The notes under the pieces: model-generated
What the model was told of the DNA's origin: nothing
What the model saw: the letters and a program-made list of their open reading frames with translations, nothing else
Database searches by the model: none
Source of the DNA: Clostridia bacterium
GTDB taxonomy: Bacteria; Bacillota; Clostridia; Oscillospirales; Acutalibacteraceae
Length of the DNA: 64,000 nt
Assembly: GCA_017449935.1 (NCBI GenBank)
Contig: JAFSYP010000074.1
Location: 1 to 64,000 of the forward strand
Direction of reading: 5' to 3'
Position numbers and translations under genes: made by a program
Part shown: positions 16,861-26,713 of the stretch, in pieces
Layout: every line of letters begins with the position of its first letter
How positions within the stretch are numbered: position 1 is the first letter of the stretch

Positions 16861-18207
16861 TCAGCTTTGAAATGTGTAGGTGTGTTTGCCTTTTCGTTTG
16901 GAGCGATACAATGCCGCGTCGGTTTTCTTGAACAGCTTCTCTGCCTCGGGCGCGTCGGAGCCGTGCACGATACCGACGCTGATCGAGGTCGCCGGAAGGC
17001 CGTCGTCCGTCATTTCCAGCTCGTGATTGATCTCTTCGATCTTCGCGGCGATCAAATCGTTCTGCAGCTCGTCGGTATGTACCATAAAGACGACGAATTC
17101 ATCCCCGCCGATCCGGCAGATATGATCGTCGCTGCGGAAGTGTTTTTTCAGGGTCTGCGCCAGCTTGATGAGGATGCGGTCGCCGGTCTCGTGTCCGTAC
17201 GTGTCGTTGATGCTCTTGAAGTTGTCGACGTCAATGAGGATCATGTATGTTGTGCGCAGGTCGATGCTGGAAATAAGCAGGTCGTATCCCAAACGGTTGT
17301 ACGCCCCCGTCAGCTCATCGTGCGACGCTTTGTAATTCAGGTTCTCCAGACTGCTCTTATAGACGTCGTACATCTTGTTGTAGACGCGCGCAAGATACCG
17401 GAATTCGTTTGCGCCGATCACCGGGATGCGGCTGTTCTCTTTGATCCGATCTACCGCCTTCAGGATTGGCCGAATGCCCAGGCGGGAAGTCATGCACACC
17501 AGAAAGACCATGCCGATTACCTGCAGCGCGATCACGACACGCACAAGAACCAGTTCTGTCCGCAAAGACTCCAGCGCCAAGGCGTCTTCGGTATACACCA
17601 TGTTCTCAAGTTCCTTTAAACTGGAGTGCATGTTATTCCGTATTCTGTCCTTCTGGTCGTAATACTCGTTGTCGAAAACCATCTCGGCGGCGCGGCGCAT
17701 CTTTCCGTCCGCGTCGAGCGCGCGATCCTCCTCGGAAAGCGTTACGGACTTCAAAAGCTCCGGGTATTGTGTGTAGCCCTTTGCCTCGATCACAAGACGC
17801 ATCGCATAGTATTCCCGGTTCATGAGCTCCAAAGAGCTGTCCATCGCGCTCTGGAGCTTGTTCAGCGCGTCTTCGCAGCCCTTATTCTCGGACATCTTGG
17901 CGATGGCTTCTTCCCGGCGCTGCGTCTCAAACGCTTCGTTGAAATACGCCTCGAGATACTTCATGTCGCCGTGAACGGCAAAGCGCTGCACTTTTTCGGT
18001 CAGGTAATCCGACGCATCCATCAGATCAAGCGCGGATTTTCGCAGCTCGATCTGCCGCTCGGACGTCTCGGTCAACTGCCGGAAGCTGGACGACAGATGG
18101 AACGTGGAAAAGAACATCAGGCCGGAAAGGCTCACGGCGCCGATGATCAGCAGTATGTTGAGCGTCCGCAGGGAGACGCCGTCTTTTTTATTTTGACTTG
18201 AAGACAT
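16861..18207 (-). CDS. Membrane diguanylate cyclase
   Basis: A 448-residue protein that makes cyclic di-GMP from two GTP. A membrane segment near 15-33, an extracytoplasmic helical sensor region of about 190 residues and a second membrane segment near 223-241 precede a cytoplasmic GGDEF domain. That domain has HDELTGAYNR, DVDNFKSINDTYGHETGD and an intact GGDEF (367-371). RSDD lies five residues before it and fits the RxxD product-inhibition site, so the enzyme is probably active and feedback-controlled. ATG at 18207 follows AAAGAGG with an 11-nt gap; the in-frame ATG at 18228 has no binding site. Confidence 0.9.
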   Translation of the reverse strand: MSSSQNKKDGVSLRTLNILLIIGAVSLSGLMFFSTFHLSSSFRQLTETSERQIELRKSALDLMDASDYLTEKVQRFAVHGDMKYLEAYFNEAFETQRREEAIAKMSENKGCEDALNKLQSAMDSSLELMNREYYAMRLVIEAKGYTQYPELLKSVTLSEEDRALDADGKMRRAAEMVFDNEYYDQKDRIRNNMHSSLKELENMVYTEDALALESLRTELVLVRVVIALQVIGMVFLVCMTSRLGIRPILKAVDRIKENSRIPVIGANEFRYLARVYNKMYDVYKSSLENLNYKASHDELTGAYNRLGYDLLISSIDLRTTYMILIDVDNFKSINDTYGHETGDRILIKLAQTLKKHFRSDDHICRIGGDEFVVFMVHTDELQNDLIAAKIEEINHELEMTDDGLPATSISVGIVHGSDAPEAEKLFKKTDAALYRSKRKGKHTYTFQS

Positions 18208-18264
18208 TATTTCAAATACCTCTTTCATATAATGCGGCGGAATTGTTCTCAGAAAACATATATT

Positions 18265-18293
18265 ATTATATCATCTCATTCTTTGTTTTTCAA
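18265..18293 (-). promoter_or_regulatory. Sigma-A promoter of the diguanylate cyclase gene
   Basis: On the minus strand TTGAAA (18288-18293), 17-bp spacer, TATAAT (18265-18270). Confidence 0.7.
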
Positions 18294-18322
18294 CATCCAA
18301 AGCAGAAAAAGCATTCAGGGGG

Positions 18323-18351
18323 TAGAAATGTAGTTCAAAGTATGCTATAAT
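18323..18351 (+). promoter_or_regulatory. Promoter of the GGDEF-EAL operon, extended -10 type
   Basis: TATAAT at 18346-18351 with an upstream TGC (extended -10) and a weak TAGAAA at the -35 position (18323-18328). It serves the three rightward c-di-GMP genes. Confidence 0.55.
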
Positions 18352-18451
18352 AACAATCAGGATATTATAAGCTTTGGGAAAACTGTCGAAATATGCTCGC
18401 CGAGCGTGCGGGCAGCGTGCCGTGCAGATTCTTTGGAAACGGAGAGCCGAT

Positions 18452-21397
18452 ATGGAAAAGTATCAATTTACGAAGGAAGAACGCGCCTTGATGGAGAGTA
18501 TGCAGATCCCGTTTGCCGTCTACCAGTACATCAACAAGCGTGTCGTTACGCTTGCGCTCTCGGACGGATTCTGCGAGCTGTTCGGATATGAGGACCGCGC
18601 CGAGGCATACCGTGACATGGACAACGACATGTATAAGGACACGCATCCGGACGACGTGGCCCGGATCGCCAACGCCGCATTCCGTTTCGCGACGCAGGGC
18701 GGCGACTATGAGGTGGTCTACCGCACGAAGAAAGGCGACGGGTATACGGTCGTCCATGCTTCGGGCAAGCATTTCTTTACGGACACGGGCGTCCGGCTCG
18801 CGCAGGTGTCGTATACGGACGAGGGCGCATATGTGGACAAGGCGTCGCCGGAAGATAAGGCGCATGCCGAAGCGATGAGCAAGGCGCTGCGCGCGCAGAG
18901 CGATCTGAAGGGCAGTCGGTACGACTATCTGACCGGACTGCCGAACATGACGTGTTTCTTTGAGCTGGTGGAGGCGGGCAAGGACGCCGTTCTGGAACGG
19001 AACGGTATGCCTGTGATCCTGTATACGGATTTCAGCGGGATGAAGTTCTTCAACTCCAAATACGGCTTTACGCAGGGCGACGAGGTGCTGAAGTCCTTTG
19101 CAAAGCTCATGGCCGATGCGTTCGGCAGCGAGAGCTGCTGCCGGATCGGATCGGATCATTTTTCCGCGATCGCCGAAGAAGCGGATCTGGAAGACAAGCT
19201 GCACGGGATCATCCGGGTATTCGACGCGCTGTTCGACGGCAAAACGCCGCCGGTGCATTTCGGCGTCTATCCGTACCGGATGGGGAACGTTTCGGTCAGC
19301 TCCGCCTGCGACCTGGCCAAGCTGGCGTGCAACGCGGCCGACGGCGTCTATTCTTCCTGCTTCCGTTATTTCAGCGCCTCGATGCGCGAGGGCGCGATGC
19401 TTCGGCAGTATATCATTGAGAATATTGATACCGCGATCCGGGAGAAATGGATCAGCGTTTACTATCAGCCGATCGTCCGGGCGGTCAATGAACAGGTCTG
19501 CAACGAGGAAGCGCTGGCCAGATGGATCGACCCGGAGAAAGGGTTCCTGTCTCCCGCCGATTTTATCCCCGCGCTCGAGGACTCTGGACTGATCTATAAG
19601 CTGGATCTGTATGTGCTCGACAGCGTATTGGAGCATCTGCGATCTTTGCAGGCGGCGGGACATTATCTCCTCCCGCATTCGGTCAATCTGTCCAGAGCCG
19701 ATTTTTCCGCCTGCGATATGGTGGAGGAGATCAGGCGTCGCGTGGACGCGGCAGGCGTCGGACGCGACAAGATCGTCGTCGAGATCACGGAGAGCACCAT
19801 CGGCAGCAGCTTTGAGTATATGAAGGCGCAGGTGGCGCGGTTCCGCAGCCTCGGCTTCCCGGTCTGGATGGACGACTTCGGCAGCGGATATTCTTCTCTG
19901 GATCTTCTGCAGAGCATCGGCTTCGATCTGATCAAGTTGGATATGAACTTCATGCGGAAGTTCGACGAGAACGACAACGGGAAGATCATCCTGACCGAGC
20001 TGATGAAAATGACCTCGGCTATGGGCGTAGAGACGGTCTGCGAGGGCGTCGAGACCGAAGCGCACGCACGGTTCCTGCATGAGATCGGATGCACCAAGCT
20101 GCAAGGGTATTATTTCGGAAAGCCGACGCCGTTCGAGCGTGTTCTGGAATGGTATGATACGCATCGGGAGAACGGCCCGGAGAATCCGGCGGAGGCGGAA
20201 TATTATGAGGCGATCGGCCGCGTGAATCTCTATGATCCGGGCATCATCGCCAAAGAGGGCGAAAGCTCCCTGCGCAACGCTTTCGATACGCTGCCGATGG
20301 GGATCATCGAGATCAAGGGCGATCAGACGCGTTTTTTGCGCAGCAATCGGTCGTACCGTGCATTCATCAAACGGTATTTCGGGATTGACCTGTCGTACCA
20401 GGGGACCGACTTTTCAAAATTCGACGCGGCCTATCTGCACAACATTGTGACGACCTGCTGCGAGCAGGGGCTGCGATCCTTCTATGACGAGAGGATGCCG
20501 GACGGCTCGGTCGTGCATTCCTTTGCAAGACGCGTCGGGATCAATGCGGTCAGCGGGAACGTCGCTGTGGCGATCGTCGTGCTTTCTGTCAGCGAACCGG
20601 AGGAAGGCACGACGTATGCGGATATTGCGCGCGCGCTTGCCGCCGACTACTACAATATTTATCTGGTCGATATGGACACGGACCGCTATATCGAGTATTC
20701 TTCGCAGGTCGGCGCGGAAGAGCTGGCTATGGAGCGGCACGGCACGGACTTCTTCGAGTCGGCCAAACGCGATACGATGACGCGTCTGTATGAGGGCGAC
20801 AGAGAGATGTTCCTCCACTGGTTTTCCAAGGATAATATCATCCGCGAGCTGGACACGCAGGGCGCTTTTACCTCCACGTACCGTCTGGTGGACAGCGGCA
20901 AGCCGATGTATGTCAACATGAAGATTACCAGACTGCAGCCCGGCGGCAGCCGCATCATCATGGGCATCAGCGTGGTCGACGCGTACATGCGTGAGAAGGA
21001 GCATTATGTAAAGCTGCAGCAGGAGCTGGACGCGATGGGACGGATCATGGCGCTGTCCGACGGGTACCTGAGCCTTTATACCGTCGATCCGCAAACGGGC
21101 AAATATGTGGAGTACAGCTCCACAAACGAGTATGACAGTCTCGGCGTGGCGAAGCAGGGCGAGGATTTCTTCCGGCAGTCTGTTCTCAACGCGGAAAAGC
21201 ATGTTCATAAAGACGATCTGCCGTCGTTTATCGCGCAGTTCACAAGGGAGAACGTGCTGCGTGAGATACGAAAGAGCGGAAAATTCATCGCCCGATACAG
21301 ACTCATGATCGGCGGAGAGATAAAGCCGGTCACGCTCAAAGCCGCTCTGTTCAAAGCCGGCGAAGAAGAAGAACTGGTCATCGGCATACGGGCGTAA
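18452..21397 (+). CDS. PAS - degenerate GGDEF - EAL phosphodiesterase with C-terminal sensory repeats
   Basis: A 981-residue soluble protein. Residues 1-130 are PAS-like. Residues 157-305 form a GGDEF domain whose active site reads GSDHF (233-237), so cyclase activity is unlikely. Residues 313-570 are an EAL domain with the key residues intact: EALARW (353), NLSRADF (412), EITES (445), DDFGSGYSS (474), KLD (495) and EGVET (531). It should therefore hydrolyse c-di-GMP. A PAS-like region (606-715) and two copies of a roughly 120-residue module (722-848, 862-981) follow, the second ending exactly at the stop. ATG at 18452 (GGAGA upstream) was chosen over an upstream in-frame start at 18374. Confidence 0.88.
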   Translation: MEKYQFTKEERALMESMQIPFAVYQYINKRVVTLALSDGFCELFGYEDRAEAYRDMDNDMYKDTHPDDVARIANAAFRFATQGGDYEVVYRTKKGDGYTVVHASGKHFFTDTGVRLAQVSYTDEGAYVDKASPEDKAHAEAMSKALRAQSDLKGSRYDYLTGLPNMTCFFELVEAGKDAVLERNGMPVILYTDFSGMKFFNSKYGFTQGDEVLKSFAKLMADAFGSESCCRIGSDHFSAIAEEADLEDKLHGIIRVFDALFDGKTPPVHFGVYPYRMGNVSVSSACDLAKLACNAADGVYSSCFRYFSASMREGAMLRQYIIENIDTAIREKWISVYYQPIVRAVNEQVCNEEALARWIDPEKGFLSPADFIPALEDSGLIYKLDLYVLDSVLEHLRSLQAAGHYLLPHSVNLSRADFSACDMVEEIRRRVDAAGVGRDKIVVEITESTIGSSFEYMKAQVARFRSLGFPVWMDDFGSGYSSLDLLQSIGFDLIKLDMNFMRKFDENDNGKIILTELMKMTSAMGVETVCEGVETEAHARFLHEIGCTKLQGYYFGKPTPFERVLEWYDTHRENGPENPAEAEYYEAIGRVNLYDPGIIAKEGESSLRNAFDTLPMGIIEIKGDQTRFLRSNRSYRAFIKRYFGIDLSYQGTDFSKFDAAYLHNIVTTCCEQGLRSFYDERMPDGSVVHSFARRVGINAVSGNVAVAIVVLSVSEPEEGTTYADIARALAADYYNIYLVDMDTDRYIEYSSQVGAEELAMERHGTDFFESAKRDTMTRLYEGDREMFLHWFSKDNIIRELDTQGAFTSTYRLVDSGKPMYVNMKITRLQPGGSRIIMGISVVDAYMREKEHYVKLQQELDAMGRIMALSDGYLSLYTVDPQTGKYVEYSSTNEYDSLGVAKQGEDFFRQSVLNAEKHVHKDDLPSFIAQFTRENVLREIRKSGKFIARYRLMIGGEIKPVTLKAALFKAGEEEELVIGIRA

Positions 21398-21419
21398 ACA
21401 GAACGGAGGAAGGATCGTC

Positions 21420-23846
21420 ATGTATTATTCTGCGATCGGCGTGCTTGCGTTCATGATCCTGCTTATCGAGAATCAGGATATACTCCTGAACAGAAGCAGC
21501 GCCTTTAAAATGCCCGCATGGAAGGTCTACAAGGGCTTTCTGTACTCGGTCATGATCTATTACGTCACGGATATCCTGTGGGGCATTCTGGAAAGCCGCA
21601 AGCTCGCGATTGCGCTCTTCGTGGACACGTCCGTCTACTTTGTCGCCATGGCTGCGGGCGTACTATGCTGGACGCAATACGCCGTCACCTATCTGGAAGA
21701 GAAAAAAAAGTTCGGGCGTTTCCTGCTCTATGCCGGACGCGTCTCTGCCGTGACGGTCACGGCCATTGTGATCGCCAACTTCTTTACGCCGATCCTGTTT
21801 ACGGTGGACGCGGCGTGCGTATACAGCGCACTGGGCACAAGGTATGTGATCCTGATCGCGCAGATCGCGCTGCTTTGCGTGATCTCGATCCGCGCGTTCG
21901 TGTCGTTCCTGAAATATCGGACGCAGACAAGGCTTCGCTACCGCACGCTGGCGCTGTTCGGCCTGACCATGGCCGCGTTCCTTTTCGCCCAGCTTTGGTT
22001 CCCGTATCTGCCGCTTTATGCGATCGCCTATCTGCTCGGCACGTGTCTGCTGCGCGCGTTCGTGATCGGCGACGAAAAAGAAGCGTACAGGCGCGATCTG
22101 GAGGAAGCCAAAAAAATCGCCGAGCTCAAACAGTCCATCAATTACCTGATGGACAATATGCCTGCGCTGAGCTTTTCCAAGGATGTGGAGACCGGCGTAT
22201 ACCTCGCGTGCAATCAGGCGTTTGCAGAGTACGCGCAGCGGCATTTGCCGCAAGACGTGGTCGGCCTGACGGATCTTGACATCTTCGATCATGAAACGGC
22301 GTCGCACTTCGTGGAGGACGACCGGAAGGCGCTGGAGATGGACGAACCATATATTTTGTATGAAGACGTGGCGGACGCCGCCGGAAACCGCCGGCAGTTC
22401 CAGACGACGAAGCTCAAGTTTTACGATGCGTCCGGCAGACTGTGTCTGCTCGGCATGTCCGTAGACGTCACGGAGCTGGAAAGAGTGCGCCAGGAGAGCG
22501 AGCAGGCCAAGGCTGCGTACCGCGACGCGCTGAGCACCGGCGCGGTCTTCGAGAGCATCGTACGCGCCTTGTCAGAGGATTATTTCAATCTGTATTATGT
22601 GGATCTGCAGACGGACACGTATATCGAATACGGTTCGGTCACAGGCGAGAAAAAGCAGGCGGCGGAAAGCCGCGGAGAAGACTTCTTTAATTCGTGCAGA
22701 AACGATGCGCGCACACACGTCTACGCGGAGGATCTGGAAAGGCTCCTCGACGTGCTGGACAAGGAAAAGCTGCTGGAGGAGATCCGGAAACACGGCGCGT
22801 TCATCACCCAGTACCGGCTGATGATCCGGCAGACGCCGACGTACGTCAATATGAAGGCGACGTGCCTGAGCGGCGACGAACAGCATATGATCATCGGCGT
22901 CAACAATGTGGACGCCCAGATGAAGGACCGTATCGCCGCCCGGCAGGCAAGCGAAGAGAAAAAGGCTTATCTGCGGCTGAGCGCGCTGACCGGCAACCTG
23001 ATCGTGGTGTATATCGTCGATCCGAAAAACGGACGGTATACGGAATACAATGCGTCCACAGCCTTTGAGGGGCTCGGCATCGAGAAGCAGGGGAAGGATT
23101 TCTTCCGCAAGTGCCACGAAAACGGCGCCCGGACGGTACACCCGGAGGATATGGAACGGTACTGCTCGCTGGTCGACGTCGACAATATCATAGACGCGAT
23201 CCGGCGGGACGGCGTATTCGTGCTGGACTACCGCATGATCGCGGGCGGTCTGCCGACGTACGTCCGCATGAAGGCCGCGAAGGTCGAGGAAGACGGCCAG
23301 GAGCGGCTCGTCATCGGTCTGATGGATATTGACGCGCAGGTGCGGCAGGAGCAGGAATATGCCAGCGTTTTGTCTGCCGCAAGGAAAAAGGCCGTCAGGG
23401 ACGCGCTCACCGGCGTCCGGAACAAATACGGGTTTGAGGACGCCGAAAAGCGTCTGAACGAGCAGATCGGCGCGCAGAAGGCGCCGGCGTTCGCCATCGT
23501 GATCTGCGACATCAACGACCTGAAGGTCGTCAACGATACGCAGGGGCACAAAGAAGGCGACCGTTATATCCAAAAGGCCTGTACGACCATATGCGATATT
23601 TTCAAGCACAGTCCGGTGTTCCGTATCGGCGGCGACGAATTCGCGGTGATCTGTCAGGGGCATGACTACGAGCATATCGACGAGCTTCTGGAAATGATGA
23701 ACGCCGCGAACAGCCAAGGCAAAGAAAACGGCGGGATACAGATCGCCTGCGGTATGGCGCGCTATGCGGGTGATCGGAACGTCGGCGCCGTTTTTGAACG
23801 GGCGGATCGGCAGATGTATGCGCACAAAGCGCAGATAAAAGACTGA
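21420..23846 (+). CDS. Membrane PAS-GGDEF diguanylate cyclase with two sensory repeats
   Basis: An 808-residue protein. The first 215 residues hold about six or seven membrane segments, resembling the histidine-kinase-type N-terminal membrane sensor. Then come a PAS domain (237-355), two copies of the roughly 120-residue module also present in the preceding protein (385-501 and 523-642) and a GGDEF domain (655-808). That domain has RDALTGVRNKYGF, DINDLKVVNDTQGH and intact GGDEF at 738-742 but no RxxD inhibitory site. It is probably an active cyclase. It starts 22 nt after the previous stop with GGAGGAAGG upstream, so the two are coexpressed. Confidence 0.9.
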   Translation: MYYSAIGVLAFMILLIENQDILLNRSSAFKMPAWKVYKGFLYSVMIYYVTDILWGILESRKLAIALFVDTSVYFVAMAAGVLCWTQYAVTYLEEKKKFGRFLLYAGRVSAVTVTAIVIANFFTPILFTVDAACVYSALGTRYVILIAQIALLCVISIRAFVSFLKYRTQTRLRYRTLALFGLTMAAFLFAQLWFPYLPLYAIAYLLGTCLLRAFVIGDEKEAYRRDLEEAKKIAELKQSINYLMDNMPALSFSKDVETGVYLACNQAFAEYAQRHLPQDVVGLTDLDIFDHETASHFVEDDRKALEMDEPYILYEDVADAAGNRRQFQTTKLKFYDASGRLCLLGMSVDVTELERVRQESEQAKAAYRDALSTGAVFESIVRALSEDYFNLYYVDLQTDTYIEYGSVTGEKKQAAESRGEDFFNSCRNDARTHVYAEDLERLLDVLDKEKLLEEIRKHGAFITQYRLMIRQTPTYVNMKATCLSGDEQHMIIGVNNVDAQMKDRIAARQASEEKKAYLRLSALTGNLIVVYIVDPKNGRYTEYNASTAFEGLGIEKQGKDFFRKCHENGARTVHPEDMERYCSLVDVDNIIDAIRRDGVFVLDYRMIAGGLPTYVRMKAAKVEEDGQERLVIGLMDIDAQVRQEQEYASVLSAARKKAVRDALTGVRNKYGFEDAEKRLNEQIGAQKAPAFAIVICDINDLKVVNDTQGHKEGDRYIQKACTTICDIFKHSPVFRIGGDEFAVICQGHDYEHIDELLEMMNAANSQGKENGGIQIACGMARYAGDRNVGAVFERADRQMYAHKAQIKD

Positions 23847-23889
23847 AAAAACGTGCGATCCCCAACAGGACTGCCGAGAGGAGCAAACC

Positions 23890-25686
23890 ATGTATAAGTT
23901 TCCGGAAGACATAAAGCAAGCGTACGAAAGCAGTCCGCTTTCGTTTGTATACTACCAGGACATAGACGGCCGCGCCGTGCCGATCCTTGCGTCGGAAGGG
24001 TTCTGCTGCAATACAGGGGTTCGCCGCGAAGACGTTCTGGAATGGCTCAGGGTCGGCATGTTTGAACGGATTCATCCGGATGACGTCGGTCTGGTCGCCA
24101 GGATCAGCGACGAGTTCCTGCACCGGTGCTGCCCGTACGACGTCGTGTTCCGCTGCCGGATCGCGCCGGCGCAGACCGATACGGACGCAGATGACGATGC
24201 GCAGTACGACAAGATCCACGGGCACGGCAAATGGCAGACCATGCCGGACGGGACGGAGCTTGCCGTCATTTCGTATGCGAATCTTTCGCAGACGCAGGAA
24301 GTGATCCGCGAAAATACGCAGGCGTATCTGCGCTCACAGGAGGACCGCTTTTACACGGACCCGCTGACCGGCCTGACCAACATCAATTATCTGTACGAGT
24401 TCGGGGGCGAGAAGGTCGATACCGTTCGCGCGCAGGGTAAAACGCCGTATGTCGTCTATATCGACATCTACTCCATGCAGTCCTACAACAATCAATACGG
24501 CTTCGAGGCGGGCGACCGGCTGCTGTATCTGACGGCCGCAACGCTGAAAAAGCAGTTCCCGAAGGCGCTGATCACACGGGGCGCGGACGATCATTTCATC
24601 ATGATCTCGCGGCCGGACGATCCCGCGGAGCTGGAACGCAGGCTGCATGAGACAAACGAGATCATCCGGAAAACGGCCGACGGCAACACAACCGGTTTCC
24701 GCTGCGGCGTCTGTCCGGTTGAGGCGGGCGTTTCGCTGGGCAGGGCGCTGGACCATGCCAAGCACGCGCTCAAACGGATCGAGAACAATATGAACCGGGA
24801 AGTGGCGTTCTTTTCACAGGCCGCGGACGACATTTTCTGGAACAACCGCTACATCGTGGAAAACTTCGATCGGGCGATGGAGAGCGGCTGGATCAAGGTC
24901 TACTATCATGCGCTCTACCGGATCGAAAGCCAGAAGATCGCGGCGTTTGAAGGCCTTGCCCGATGGATCGATCCGACGCGCGGGACCATCAAGCCGAACG
25001 ATTTTGTTCCGGTCCTGCTGAAGTACCATCAGCTCTACAAGCTGGACTTATATATGTTCGAGCAGGTCTGCCGCGAGGCGAAGATCTGGCACGAGAACGG
25101 CCTGCCGCAGATCCCGGTTTCCGTGAATTTCTCCCGACAGGATTTCGATCACGCGGACATCGTGGGAGAAATGAACAGGATCTACGCGAAGTACGGTCTC
25201 GAAAACTATGTGGATAAGAGTTACTTTATTGTGGAGATCACGGAGCAGGATCTGGCGGTCGGCGCGGACAGACTGCGCGAACAGCTGGAACGGATCCGTG
25301 CGAACGGGTATCGGCTCTGGCTGGACGATTTCGGCAGCGGCTATTCCGCCCTCAATATGTTCAGTCAGTTTGAGTTTGATCTGGTCAAGTGCGACATGGG
25401 ATTGCTGCGGCATCTGGACGATCACGGCGGCACCAACCGGCTCATTCTGAAGGAGCTGATCTATATGGCGCGGCAGCTCGGCATCCATACGCTGATCGAG
25501 GGGCTGGAAACGGAAAACCATCTGATGTTCGTGCAGGAGATCGGCTGCGAGCTGGGGCAGGGCTTCTACTATCACAAACCGGAATCCTTTGAGGAGCTTC
25601 TGGACAGAATCAAAGGCGGCGATCTGGCGCAGCTGTGCGAAACGCCGGAGGAACGCGACGAGCTGAGCCGCAAGTGGTTTCAGTGA
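23890..25686 (+). CDS. PAS - degenerate GGDEF - EAL-like protein
   Basis: A 598-residue soluble protein. A PAS-like region (1-130) is followed by a degenerate GGDEF domain (155-305; the site reads GADDHF at 231-236) and an EAL-type domain (315-575). Several EAL landmarks are kept: NFSRQDF, EITEQD, DDFGSGYSA and EGLET. However, the signature is EGL (354-356), the usual YYQP is YYHA, and the KxD lysine motif is KCD. It may be a weak phosphodiesterase or a c-di-GMP binding regulator. GAGAGGAG precedes the ATG; the gene is third in the rightward c-di-GMP operon. Confidence 0.88.
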   Translation: MYKFPEDIKQAYESSPLSFVYYQDIDGRAVPILASEGFCCNTGVRREDVLEWLRVGMFERIHPDDVGLVARISDEFLHRCCPYDVVFRCRIAPAQTDTDADDDAQYDKIHGHGKWQTMPDGTELAVISYANLSQTQEVIRENTQAYLRSQEDRFYTDPLTGLTNINYLYEFGGEKVDTVRAQGKTPYVVYIDIYSMQSYNNQYGFEAGDRLLYLTAATLKKQFPKALITRGADDHFIMISRPDDPAELERRLHETNEIIRKTADGNTTGFRCGVCPVEAGVSLGRALDHAKHALKRIENNMNREVAFFSQAADDIFWNNRYIVENFDRAMESGWIKVYYHALYRIESQKIAAFEGLARWIDPTRGTIKPNDFVPVLLKYHQLYKLDLYMFEQVCREAKIWHENGLPQIPVSVNFSRQDFDHADIVGEMNRIYAKYGLENYVDKSYFIVEITEQDLAVGADRLREQLERIRANGYRLWLDDFGSGYSALNMFSQFEFDLVKCDMGLLRHLDDHGGTNRLILKELIYMARQLGIHTLIEGLETENHLMFVQEIGCELGQGFYYHKPESFEELLDRIKGGDLAQLCETPEERDELSRKWFQ

Positions 25687-25756
25687 AGCGGCCGGCCACG
25701 GCAAGAATGATCGTACAGACAGGCTTCCCCGAAGGACGCACCGTCATAACAAAACA

Positions 25757-25798
25757 ACCGGCGCAAAGATTCGCGTGTCTGCGTTTCTTTGCGCCGGT
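25757..25798. terminator. Bidirectional terminator between convergent genes
   Basis: A 13-bp perfect stem (25757-25769 with 25786-25798), with T-rich sequence downstream on both strands, between the EAL-type gene and ribF. Confidence 0.8.
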
Positions 25799-25838
25799 AT
25801 CGTATTCTTTTCGTTGTATGCGGCCGTTTTGTCAGTGG

Positions 25839-26711
25839 CTATCCTCTGTCCGGGAACGCCGTTTCGACGTCCAGCCGTACTTGACGGAACACTTCCTCTA
25901 AATCGCGGAATCTGCGCTCCGGACGCACGTAACGAAGCAGTCCGACCGGGATCTGCTGTCCGTACAGAACGCCGTCAAAGCCGAGGATATGCGTTTCGCA
26001 GCCGGGCGTATCGTCCGGCAGGGTAGGCCGCACGCCGATATTGGTGATGCTGTCGCGCCAGACGCCGTCGATCATTGTTCTCGACGCGTACACGCCGAAT
26101 TTCGGCGTCACGAGCTGCGGCGGAAGCGGCTGATTGATCGTCGGGAATCCCAGTCTGCGGCCGTTTTCGTCGCCGTGCCGCACCGTTTCGGTGAACGTGA
26201 ACGGACGCGTCAGCAGCTCGGCCGCTTTGTCCGCCTCGCCGTTCTCCAGGAGCGTACGGATGCGCGTGGAGCTGACGGTCACGCCGCCGTATTCGACCGG
26301 CGCGCAGATGTGCGTCGTGATCCCCTCGCGCGCGCAAAGGCGCCGCAGCTCGTTCGCATTCGCCTGTCCGCCCTTTCCGAACCGGTAGTTATATCCGCAC
26401 GATACCGTCGCGGCGTGCAGCGTCTCGCGCAGGATCTCCCGCACGAACTGTGCCGGCTCCATGGCGCAGACCTCGGAGAAAACGACCGTCCGCAGGGAAA
26501 ACCCCATCTGCCGCAGCAGCGCGTCCCGCTGCGATTCGGCCATCAGCAGCGGCGGCGCGGAGCCGCGCAGCACCTTCTGCGGGTGCGCGTCAAACAGCAG
26601 CACAACAGGCAAAAGCCCGTCCGACATGTCGGACAGGGCGCTTTGCAAAACGCTTTGATGTCCCGCGTGCAGCCCGTCAAAGCTGCCGAGCGCGACGGAT
26701 GTTCGTTCCAT
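25839..26711 (-). CDS. ribF: Bifunctional riboflavin kinase/FMN adenylyltransferase
   Basis: A 290-residue enzyme converting riboflavin to FMN and then FAD. The N-terminal nucleotidyltransferase domain (1-150) has GSFDGLHAGHQSVL and the STRIR motif. The C-terminal kinase domain has NGRRLGFPTIN, GVYAS and SITNIGVRPT. Length and order are normal for RibF. It overlaps the end of typA by a few bases. ATG at 26711 or GTG at 26717 could be the start; neither has a well-placed binding site, suggesting translation coupled to typA. Confidence 0.93.
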   Translation of the reverse strand: MERTSVALGSFDGLHAGHQSVLQSALSDMSDGLLPVVLLFDAHPQKVLRGSAPPLLMAESQRDALLRQMGFSLRTVVFSEVCAMEPAQFVREILRETLHAATVSCGYNYRFGKGGQANANELRRLCAREGITTHICAPVEYGGVTVSSTRIRTLLENGEADKAAELLTRPFTFTETVRHGDENGRRLGFPTINQPLPPQLVTPKFGVYASRTMIDGVWRDSITNIGVRPTLPDDTPGCETHILGFDGVLYGQQIPVGLLRYVRPERRFRDLEEVFRQVRLDVETAFPDRG

Positions 26712-26713
26712 AC

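Noticed and set aside
21380..21425. Possibility that the two sensory-repeat proteins are one gene split by a frameshift
   Set aside because: The second begins with membrane segments, its own ATG and GGAGGAAGG site, and the first ends after a complete module.
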